Shown piece after piece: positions 1 through 5,104 of a stretch of 8,036 nt of DNA (its first letter is position 1; the number at the start of each line of letters is the position of its first letter). The notes beneath the pieces were generated by a model. It did no database searches. It was not told the origin of the DNA and saw only the letters and a list, made by a program, of their open reading frames with translations. A program made the position numbers and the translations under genes. The stretch spans positions 1 to 8,036 of the forward strand of contig CALBAX010000105.1 in assembly GCA_937926875.1 (NCBI GenBank), written 5' to 3'. The stretch comes from an uncultured Desulfovibrio sp. GTDB lineage: Bacteria; Desulfobacterota; Desulfovibrionia; Desulfovibrionales; Desulfovibrionaceae.

Positions 1-219
1 ATCATGCTGACCAGGCAGTTGTGCGCACCCCTCTGGCAGGACAGGAAGGAGATGGTCCTGCCGCTGGAAAACGGCATCGTCCTGCTGGCGGCCATCATCC
101 CCTGGAGCATCGCGGGGAGCGTCCCCTGCGCCATCATGGGCGTGGGGCCGGAGTGCCTGCCCTATGCCTTTTATCTGTACATGGTGCCGCTGGCGGACAT
201 GCTGTTGCGGCGGCGCTGA
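1..219 (+). CDS. NhaC-family Na+/H+ antiporter, C-terminal fragment (5' end outside window)
   Basis: The reading frame is open from base 1 and stops with TGA at 217-219, giving 72 residues. Residues about 24-68 look like the last membrane segments of NhaC-type Na+/H+ antiporters: an IIPW-x-IAG segment, then a short GVG loop, then a CLPYAFYLYMVPL helix and an arginine tail (LLRRR) at the cytoplasmic end. Known NhaC proteins end with a comparable proline-tryptophan helix break followed by a 'YLPYAF' helix. Such proteins exchange external H+ for internal Na+ across the inner membrane. The ATG at 4 is probably internal, because the family is several hundred residues long and the frame continues to the window edge. 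Family assignment rests only on this short tail, so another antiporter of the same clan is possible. Confidence 0.55.
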   Translation: MMLTRQLCAPLWQDRKEMVLPLENGIVLLAAIIPWSIAGSVPCAIMGVGPECLPYAFYLYMVPLADMLLRRR

Positions 220-346
220 GGCGGTATGTCTGGCAGGTAGAGAGGGAGCAGGTGTCCCGCGTCCTTTTCTGCGTGTTTTTTTTCTATCGTGCCGTATGCA
301 GTCCCGGCATCTGGCAGGGAATATTTCCCGACAGTGTCCTGTATGT

Positions 347-391
347 AAAAAGCCCCGACTTCTCTCATCTGTGGAAGCGTCGGGGCTTTTT
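347..391. terminator. Bidirectional intrinsic terminator between convergent genes
   Basis: A perfect 13-nt inverted repeat pairs AAAAAGCCCCGAC (347-359) with GTCGGGGCTTTTT (379-391) around a 19-nt loop. The loop can fold further (CTTC 359-362 with GAAG 374-377). The GC core is flanked by an A-run on the left and a T-run on the right, so it can end transcription in both directions. It would serve the antiporter gene on the + strand and the regulator gene at 620-1381 on the - strand. Confidence 0.85.
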
Positions 392-579
392 ATCAGCGAT
401 TTTTGGGGGGAGTGAACAGGCTTCCTGTTGGAGTCAGGCCATTTTCCCCGGTAGTGTGTTCTTTGCTGCGATACCCGTTGAGATGATCGTATGAAAAGCG
501 GCTTTCCCGCGCGGGGGCAAGGAAAGTCCTCAGGTGTTCCCGTTCCCGGCAGGTCGCGGGCCGTGAGGCTGGTGACAGG

Positions 580-599
580 AAAAACGGGCCTTGTTGCCC
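580..599 (-). terminator. Weak terminator-like hairpin just after the DeoR/GlpR gene
   Basis: Read on the minus strand, GGGC (599-596), a 6-nt loop and GCCC (589-586) are followed by G and five T (584-580), about 20 nt past the regulator's stop codon. The stem is only four base pairs, so this is probably a weak or partial terminator, with the stronger bidirectional one at 347-391 as backup. Confidence 0.3.
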
Positions 600-619
600 A
601 AAACGGCATCGGGATGCGG

Positions 620-1381
620 CTAGACCAGATACAGTTCCGTCCCGGCTTCCTGGAGCATGCACTGCCAGTGATCCTCCAGCGGGGCGTTGGAGAACACGGC
701 CTCGATGTCGCAGACATTGGCCACCCGGACCATGGCGGAGCGGCCGAATTTGGAATTGTCCGTGGCCAGGAAGACCCGGCGCGAGCATTCGATGATGGTG
801 CGGGCCACAGAGACTTCCCTGTAGTCGAAATCCAGCATGTTGCCTTCCTGGTCGATGCCGGAAATGCCGATGATGCCGTAATCCACCCGGAATTCCCGGA
901 TAAAGTTCTCCGCGCTGGGGCCGATGATGCCATGGTCGTGATGCCGTACCGTGCCGCCGGCAACCACCACGTCGAAGTTGGGGTTGCGGGCCATGATGGC
1001 GGCCACATTGAGGTTGTTGGTCAGCACCCGCAGATTGTTGTGGCCCAGCAGGGCGTAGGCGACCTCTTCGGTGGTCGTGCCCAGATTGATGCAGATGGAG
1101 GCTCCGTCGGGGATATGTTTGGCCAGCATCTGGGCAATGGCCTTTTTTTCAGGCAGGAACAGCTTTTTGCGCTGTTCGTAAAGGATGTTCTCCGTGCTCA
1201 GCGGCATGCCGACACCGCCGTGGAACCGCTGTACCTTGCCTTGTCCGGCCAGGGTATTGATGTCCTTGCGGATGGTCTGCGGTGTCACGGAAAAACATTT
1301 GGTGAGCTCGTCGATGGTCGCATAGCCGCGCGCGTTGAGCATGTGCAGCAGGGCCTGATGACGTTCCGTTGTCTTGGTCAT
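620..1381 (-). CDS. DeoR-family transcriptional repressor, GlpR-like
   Basis: This 253-residue protein has the normal DeoR-family length and layout. Residues about 5-58 form a winged helix-turn-helix with recognition helix VTPQTIRKDINTL (32-44) followed by the RFHGG wing (52-56). Residues about 75-235 form the sugar-phosphate-binding domain, with the GTTTEEVA loop (101-108), TNNLNVA (121-127), GISGID (172-177), FDYREV (185-190) and a TDNSKFGR motif (207-214). These blocks resemble, from memory, Escherichia coli GlpR (sn-glycerol-3-phosphate repressor) along the whole length, more closely than other DeoR members. A phosphorylated C3 or sugar effector is therefore likely but not shown. The start is supported by AGGAAG four bases upstream of the ATG. 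The gene diverges from dctPQM, and GlpR-like operator sites lie between them, so the transporter is its probable target. No glp genes are in the window, so orthology to glpR is not established. Confidence 0.88.
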   Translation of the reverse strand: MTKTTERHQALLHMLNARGYATIDELTKCFSVTPQTIRKDINTLAGQGKVQRFHGGVGMPLSTENILYEQRKKLFLPEKKAIAQMLAKHIPDGASICINLGTTTEEVAYALLGHNNLRVLTNNLNVAAIMARNPNFDVVVAGGTVRHHDHGIIGPSAENFIREFRVDYGIIGISGIDQEGNMLDFDYREVSVARTIIECSRRVFLATDNSKFGRSAMVRVANVCDIEAVFSNAPLEDHWQCMLQEAGTELYLV

Positions 1382-1411
1382 GGAGCTTCCTGATGGGGAT
1401 AGGGATGCTGC

Positions 1412-1440
1412 AATATACTGGAATGACAGGGACCGCGCAA
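1412..1440 (-). promoter_or_regulatory. Candidate sigma70-type promoter for the DeoR/GlpR gene
   Basis: On the minus strand, TTGCGC (1440-1435) and TATATT (1417-1412) are separated by 17 bp. The -10 box matches consensus at 5 of 6 positions; the -35 box matches at only 3. It lies about 30 nt upstream of the start codon and about 25 nt from the operator pair, which would allow autoregulation. Confidence 0.4.
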
Positions 1441-1464
1441 GCTGCTCCTGGATATCGGGGAAAA

Positions 1465-1505
1465 AGGTTTCGTTTTCGAACTTCTATTATCAAAAAACGA
1501 AAATT
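1465..1505. promoter_or_regulatory. Tandem GlpR-type operator sites between the repressor gene and dctP
   Basis: Two adjacent 20-bp sites fit the E. coli GlpR consensus as I recall it (WATGTTCGWWAWCGAACATW). Site 1 (1465-1484) contains TTCGTTTTCGAAC (1469-1481) and matches 14 of 20 positions, with both TTCG and CGAA half-sites intact. Site 2 (1486-1505) has one good half-site, AAAACGAA (1494-1501), and also matches 14 of 20. Their centres are 21 bp apart, two helical turns. Across the pair runs a perfect 9-bp inverted repeat, TTTCGTTTT (1468-1476) with AAAACGAAA (1494-1502). Site 2 ends next to the candidate -35 box of dctP, which suits repression. Binding by the neighbouring regulator is inferred. 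Confidence 0.6.
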
Positions 1506-1507
1506 GA

Positions 1508-1537
1508 TTGACGCGGAGCCTGTCTAAGGCTTATGAC
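1508..1537 (+). promoter_or_regulatory. Candidate promoter of the dctPQM operon
   Basis: TTGACG (1508-1513, 5 of 6) and TATGAC (1532-1537, 4 of 6) are separated by 18 bp, placing transcription start near 1544 and giving a leader of about 170 nt. The operator pair abuts its upstream edge. A second -10-like TATTAT (1485-1490) lies between the two operator half-sites but lacks a good -35 box. Confidence 0.4.
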
Positions 1538-1561
1538 AAAAACAAGTATATACGCCTGTTT

Positions 1562-1662
1562 TCCCGGCATCCTGTCGGGATCGGCCCCCGGATCCGGTAT
1601 CCGGCCCGGCCAGATGGTTTGCTTTGTGAAACAGGTGGCCTGACGGGCAAAAGGCCGTCAGG
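1562..1662 (+). other. Structured 5' leader of dctP
   Basis: The long leader contains several inverted repeats. TCCCG (1562-1566) pairs with CGGGA (1576-1580), CCGGATCCGG (1588-1597) is a 10-bp palindrome, and a perfect 8-bp stem pairs CCTGACGG (1639-1646) with CCGTCAGG (1655-1662) around an 8-nt A-rich loop. No T-run follows the last stem, so it is not a standard terminator. I recognise no known riboswitch class. The hairpins could stabilise the message or be incidental in GC-rich DNA. Confidence 0.35.
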
Positions 1663-1712
1663 GTGCGGAAAAGGTACTCCTTGTCACAATCCCAAATCAG
1701 CAGAGGTGGATG

Positions 1713-2714
1713 ATGAAACGTATCGTTGCACTGCTTTTGGCCTGCGCCTTTGTCATGGGTGCGCTGGCTGCGCCTGCCATGGCTGCCAAGACCGTCGTCA
1801 TCAAGATCGCCGGTATGAAGCCCGAAGGTGAACCGGAAACCATCGGTATGCACAAGTTCGGCCAGTATCTGAAGGAACTTTCTGGCGGCAAATACGAAGT
1901 GCAGGTCTTCCCCAACAGTACCCTGGGCAAGGAAGATGCCTACATCGCCAGCACCCGCAAGGGCATCATCCAGATGTGTGCCACGGGTACCCAGACTTCG
2001 GCCCTGCATCCTGCCATGGCCATGCTGGAAACCCCCATGCTGTACGACAGCTATGACCACGCCCGCCGCGCCATGGAAGGCGAGACCTTCAAGCTGATCA
2101 ATGAAGGCTTCACCGAAAAGTCCGGTCTGCGTACCCTGAACGCCTTCCCTCTGGGCTTCCGCCACTTCTACACCAAGAAGCCCCTGAACAGCGTCAATGA
2201 CGTGAAGGGCCTGCGCATGCGCGTGCCCAACATCCCTCTGTACACCAACTTTGCCAAGGAATGCGGCATCAGCGGCCAGCCCATGCCCTTCGCCGAAGTG
2301 CCCAGCGCTCTTGACCAGGGCGTCATCGACGGCGGTGACAGCCCCCTGTCCGACATCGTGGCTCTGAAGATGTACGAGATCACCCCCCAGATCACCCTGA
2401 CCGGTCACATCCTGGTGATCCACTCCCTGTACATCAACGAAAAGTTCTATCAGAGCCTGCCGGAACAGGACAAGGCCTGGTTCAACGAAGCCGCCAAGCG
2501 CGCTGCTGACGACATCTGGCAGATGGTGGAAGAAGGCGACGCCAAGGCCATCGAGACCATCAAGGCCGCCAAGGGTTCTGTGAACACGCCCTCCAAGGAA
2601 TTCCACGATTACATGGTGGAAGCGGGCAAGCGCAGCTGGAAGCTGTTCTATGACACCGTTCCCAACGCCAAGGAAATCCTGGAAAGCGCCGCCAGCTACC
2701 GCGACGCGAAGTAA
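1713..2714 (+). CDS. dctP: TRAP transporter periplasmic solute-binding protein, DctP family
   Basis: This protein of 333 residues captures the substrate in the periplasm and delivers it to the DctQM membrane complex. Residues 1-25 form a Sec signal peptide (basic MKR, hydrophobic core, cleavage likely after APAMAA). The mature domain shows DctP hallmarks: VFPNSTLGKE (66-74), a GFR block with Arg150, and KGLRMRVP with the conserved carboxylate-binding Arg170. The segment DGGDSPL (206-212) replaces the usual DGQENPL, so the ligand-contacting Asn of well-studied members is Ser210 here. The substrate is therefore open: probably a small organic acid, possibly a phosphate or sulfonate. I chose ATG 1713 over ATG 1710 because AGAGG (1702-1706) is better spaced from it. 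Codon choice is strongly biased, suggesting high expression. It is the first gene of the operon, divergent from the GlpR-like repressor. Confidence 0.95.
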   Translation: MKRIVALLLACAFVMGALAAPAMAAKTVVIKIAGMKPEGEPETIGMHKFGQYLKELSGGKYEVQVFPNSTLGKEDAYIASTRKGIIQMCATGTQTSALHPAMAMLETPMLYDSYDHARRAMEGETFKLINEGFTEKSGLRTLNAFPLGFRHFYTKKPLNSVNDVKGLRMRVPNIPLYTNFAKECGISGQPMPFAEVPSALDQGVIDGGDSPLSDIVALKMYEITPQITLTGHILVIHSLYINEKFYQSLPEQDKAWFNEAAKRAADDIWQMVEEGDAKAIETIKAAKGSVNTPSKEFHDYMVEAGKRSWKLFYDTVPNAKEILESAASYRDAK

Positions 2715-2726
2715 CATCTGGATACC

Positions 2727-2760
2727 GGGGGATGCCGCATGGGGCGGCGTCCCCCTTTTT
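2727..2760 (+). terminator. Intercistronic terminator/attenuator hairpin between dctP and dctQ
   Basis: Thirteen nt after the dctP stop, GGGGGA (2727-2732) pairs with TCCCCC (2750-2755) and GCCGC (2734-2738) with GCGGC (2744-2748). A T-G pair joins them and the loop is 5 nt. Five T follow at 2756-2760. This is a good intrinsic terminator by shape. Because dctQ and dctM must still be expressed and no promoter is obvious in the 65 nt after it, partial termination is the likely role, raising dctP over dctQM. It would also protect the dctP message from 3' decay. Confidence 0.75.
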
Positions 2761-2825
2761 CGACCCTGAACCACGCATGCAGATACCGCAGCAGCGGTCT
2801 TTCTTCCGATATGCAGGGGGATACG

Positions 2826-3407
2826 ATGAGCAGCGAAACCAAAACGACGCCCGCGACGGCTCCCGGGCAGCCGGCTGCCGAAACCAGGCACGGTTTGTCT
2901 GGCGAACTGCTTTTTGAAATTTTCTGTGCGGTCATCTTTCTGGGGATGATCGGTCTGGTCTTCTATAATGCCTTTTTGCGCTATGTATTTGGCGGAAGTT
3001 ATCCCCCCAGCGAGGAATGGGCGCGCTTTCTCTTCATCTACATCACCTTTTTCGGTGCCATTGAGGCGTTCTACTGGAAAAAGCATATCGCGGTGGACAT
3101 GTTTGTGGACATGTTCTCGGGCATGCCCCGCAAATGCATAGAGATCCTGGCCATTTTGCTGACCATGGGCGCCCTGGGGCTGCTGCTTGACGGTGGCATC
3201 ACCTATGTGCTGCAGACCATCGACACCAATTCGGTCGCCACCAACGTCAACATGGCCTTCATCAACAGCACGCTGCCCATCATGGCTTTCACGGCCATCC
3301 TTATCTGCCTGCGGGATCTGATCGCCCTCGTGCGCCGTCCCGCCAGCAGCTTCGCCAAGGCGACGGAAGAGGAAAAGATCGAGCAGGAAATCAGCAAGGA
3401 GTTGTAG
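2826..3407 (+). CDS. dctQ: TRAP transporter small membrane subunit, DctQ family
   Basis: This four-helix inner-membrane subunit (193 residues) pairs with DctM and scaffolds the transporter. Helices fall at about residues 28-50, 66-84, 104-128 and 142-168. Family hallmarks are the NAFLRYVFG segment after helix 1 (Arg52), the SEEWARFLF motif at the start of helix 2 (62-70) and KKHIAVDMF before helix 3 (85-93). The N-terminal 25 residues are hydrophilic and Ala/Thr/Pro-rich, and the C-terminal 20 are charged (Glu/Lys). I chose ATG 2826 because AGGGGGA (2815-2821) lies four bases upstream; the in-frame ATG at 2739 sits in the loop of the terminator hairpin and would add a non-family 29-residue leader. 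ATG 2811 is a less likely alternative. The gene ends 3 nt before dctM, so the two are probably translationally coupled. Confidence 0.93.
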   Translation: MSSETKTTPATAPGQPAAETRHGLSGELLFEIFCAVIFLGMIGLVFYNAFLRYVFGGSYPPSEEWARFLFIYITFFGAIEAFYWKKHIAVDMFVDMFSGMPRKCIEILAILLTMGALGLLLDGGITYVLQTIDTNSVATNVNMAFINSTLPIMAFTAILICLRDLIALVRRPASSFAKATEEEKIEQEISKEL

Positions 3408-3410
3408 GGT

Positions 3411-4700
3411 ATGGAGCTTTTTCTTTTCCTTGGCAGCCTCTTTGCTTTCCTGTTCGTAGGCATCCCCATCTCCATGGTGCTGGTGCTGTGCTCCATCGTG
3501 CTCATGTGGCATTCCGGCATGTGGGACAGCATGATCATCCCCTCCACCATGCTGGACGGGGCCAACAACTACCCCCTCATGGCCATCCCCTTCTTCGTCT
3601 TCGCTGGCGAGATCATGGCCGAGGGCGGCCTGTCCAGACGCGTGGTGCAGCTGGCCCAGCTCATGATCGGTCGCGTGCGCGGTGGCCTTGGTTATGCCGC
3701 CATCATCTCCAGCGTGATCTTTGCCGGTCTGATGGGCAGCTCCGTGGGTGAAGCCGCGGCCCTGGGCGGCCTGCTGCTGCCCATGATGGCCGAAGTGGGC
3801 TACAAGCCCGGTCGCGCGGGCGGCGTCATCGCCTCGGGCGCCATCCTTGGCCCCATCATCCCGCCCAGCACCAACTTCATCCTGCTGGGGGCGACCATCA
3901 GCGGCCTGTCCATCACCAAGCTGTTCATGATCGGCCTGTTCCCGGGCATCTTCATCGGCTTGGCCCTGATGGTGGTCTGGTTCTTCATCGTGCGCATCGA
4001 TGGCTACAACGAGACCATCACCTTCACGCGCGAAGAAAAGTGGAAGATCATCCGTGACGCCACCCCGGCCTTCATGATGCCCGTGCTGCTGCTGGGCGGC
4101 ATCCGCTTTGGTGTGTTCACGCCGACGGAAGGCGGCGCCTTCGCGGCCATCTACGCCATCATCGTCTGTGTGGGCTACTACCGGGAACTGAGCTTCCGCG
4201 GCCTGCTGCGCGTCAGCGCCCGTGCTGCGCGGACCACCGCTGTGGTCATGCTCATCGTGGCCACGGCCACGGCCGTGGGCTGGTTCATCACCATCGCCCA
4301 GATCCCCAACCAGGTGACCGATCTGTTCCGACCGCTCATCGACAGCCCCGTGCTCCTGCTGCTGGCCATCAACGTCTTCCTGTTCCTGGTGGGCATGGTC
4401 ATGGACCTGACCCCCAATATCCTGATTTTTGCCCCGGTGTTCTATCCTCTGATCACTCAGGCCGGCATCGATCCGTACTTCTTCGGCCTGCTGTTCATCC
4501 TGAACCTGGGCATCGGTGTCATCACCCCGCCCGTGGGCACGGTTCTTTACGTGGTCTGCGGCGTGGGCAACATCAAGATCACCAAGCTGGTGCAGGGCAT
4601 GCTGCCGTTCCTGGTGACGGAGATCATCATGCTCTTCCTGCTCCTCTTCTTCCCCACGCTCTCCCTTACGCCGCTCAACTGGCTTATGGGTGGCGGTTAG
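3411..4700 (+). CDS. dctM: TRAP transporter large membrane subunit, DctM family
   Basis: This 429-residue protein is the transport channel of the TRAP system; it moves the substrate inward using the Na+ gradient. The length is normal for DctM. Motifs in order are NYPLMAIPFFVFAGEIM (53-69), an FAGLMGSSVGEAAALG segment (104-119), LGPIIPPST (146-154), GGIRFGVFTPTEGGAFAAIYA (from residue 229), GMVMDLTPNILIFAPV (328-343) and GVITPPVGTVLYVVCG (369-384). The paired PPS and TPP re-entrant loops reflect the inverted repeat architecture known for the family and form the Na+ and substrate sites. About 11-12 hydrophobic segments are visible. The ribosome site AAGGAG (3396-3401) lies within the last codons of dctQ, 9 nt before the ATG. 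A strong terminator follows, so it is the last gene of the operon. Confidence 0.96.
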   Translation: MELFLFLGSLFAFLFVGIPISMVLVLCSIVLMWHSGMWDSMIIPSTMLDGANNYPLMAIPFFVFAGEIMAEGGLSRRVVQLAQLMIGRVRGGLGYAAIISSVIFAGLMGSSVGEAAALGGLLLPMMAEVGYKPGRAGGVIASGAILGPIIPPSTNFILLGATISGLSITKLFMIGLFPGIFIGLALMVVWFFIVRIDGYNETITFTREEKWKIIRDATPAFMMPVLLLGGIRFGVFTPTEGGAFAAIYAIIVCVGYYRELSFRGLLRVSARAARTTAVVMLIVATATAVGWFITIAQIPNQVTDLFRPLIDSPVLLLLAINVFLFLVGMVMDLTPNILIFAPVFYPLITQAGIDPYFFGLLFILNLGIGVITPPVGTVLYVVCGVGNIKITKLVQGMLPFLVTEIIMLFLLLFFPTLSLTPLNWLMGGG

Positions 4701-4727
4701 GCGCTGATCCGCTTTCCTGTCTCATGC

Positions 4728-4752
4728 AGGGCCCCTTCGGGGGCCCTTTTTT
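4728..4752 (+). terminator. Strong intrinsic terminator of dctPQM
   Basis: GGGCCCC (4729-4735) pairs with GGGGCCC (4740-4746) around a TTCG loop closed by C-G, the extra-stable C-UUCG-G tetraloop. An outer A-T pair (4728/4747) extends the stem, and six T run from 4747 to 4752. It lies 28 nt after the dctM stop and should end operon transcription efficiently. Confidence 0.93.
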
Positions 4753-5093
4753 ATGGCCTGTGGTTTGGGGTTGGCAGGCTGTCGGCCATATTGGGGGATG
4801 GGAGGACGCTCCCGTATCAGGGGGATGTGCGCTGTGGCGGATTTTTGCCGGGGCGGACGGCTTTTGGGCAGGATAGGGACAGGCCCAGGCAAAAGCAGGG
4901 CCCAGGCCTCGTCATCGGCCAGATGCTGCCCGGCCTTGGTGGCGGCCTTGAAGGAATGGTTGCGGAACTGGAAGAGGGGACGGTGCCTTCATGGTGGGCC
5001 TGTTGTCAGGGGGCCGTCCCCTTCTCTATCCTGTTGCTGGTGACGGGAAGGGAGAGCGTTTACCATAACAAAGCATCCCCATTGGAAATGCTT
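4753..5093. other. Non-coding spacer with inverted repeats between dctM and panF
   Basis: About 340 nt separate the 3' ends of two convergent units. Two + strand frames (4753-5043 and 4791-5123) and an ATG-less minus frame (4988-4725) are open, but none has a good ribosome site or a recognisable family, and one overlaps the panF end. Visible structure includes a perfect 8-bp inverted repeat GGGGACGG (4976-4983) with CCGTCCCC (5014-5021) around a 30-nt loop, and the hairpin at 5070-5094. No clear terminator for panF on the minus strand is seen. Confidence 0.5.
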
Positions 5094-5104
5094 TTAGCTT
5101 TTTT
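5070..5104 (+). terminator. Possible plus-strand terminator at the panF 3' end
   Basis: AAAGCAT (5070-5076) pairs with ATGCTTT (5088-5094) around an 11-nt loop. On the + strand this is followed by TTTTAGCTTTTTT (5092-5104). On the minus strand, the direction in which panF is read, the hairpin is followed by GTTATGG, a poor T-tract. If functional it would therefore act mainly on + strand transcription, although no gene needing it is evident. The stem is AT-rich, so confidence is low. Confidence 0.3.

Larger units (their letters stand above)
220..619. other. Non-coding spacer between the antiporter and regulator genes
   Basis: About 400 nt lie between two genes whose 3' ends face each other. 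I see no credible gene here; the open frames on both strands are unsupported by a ribosome site or family resemblance. It holds a T8 tract at 276-283 preceded only by a weak stem, a small hairpin at 317-329 (GGGAA / TTCCC), the strong bidirectional terminator at 347-391 and a weak terminator-like hairpin at 580-599. Positions 392-579 show nothing recognisable beyond a short GC palindrome (CCCGCGCGGG, 506-515). Confidence 0.6.

Noticed and set aside
491..1393. Plus-strand open frame of 300 codons opposite the DeoR/GlpR gene
   Set aside because: Antisense to a clearly recognised regulator and matching no family; a by-product of GC-rich third positions.
1636..1652. Possible sigma54 promoter (TGGC...GCAA) ahead of dctP
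   Set aside because: The GG and GC elements are one base too close and the TTGC box is not present.
2739..2825. Upstream ATG adding 29 residues to DctQ
   Set aside because: The ATG lies in the loop of the terminator hairpin and has no ribosome site; ATG 2826 has AGGGGGA at suitable spacing and gives a normal-length protein.
1524..3512. Minus-strand open frame of 662 codons opposite dctP and dctQ
   Set aside because: It is the antisense shadow of two well-recognised TRAP genes, full of His/Gly/Asp/Gln-rich low-complexity sequence typical of reversed high-GC codons, and crosses the control region.
4722..4988. Minus-strand open frame with a protein-like stretch (KAATKAGQHLADDEAWALLLP)
   Set aside because: It has no ATG start, reads through the dctM terminator stem and matches no family I know. 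It could be a gene remnant, but there is no positive evidence.
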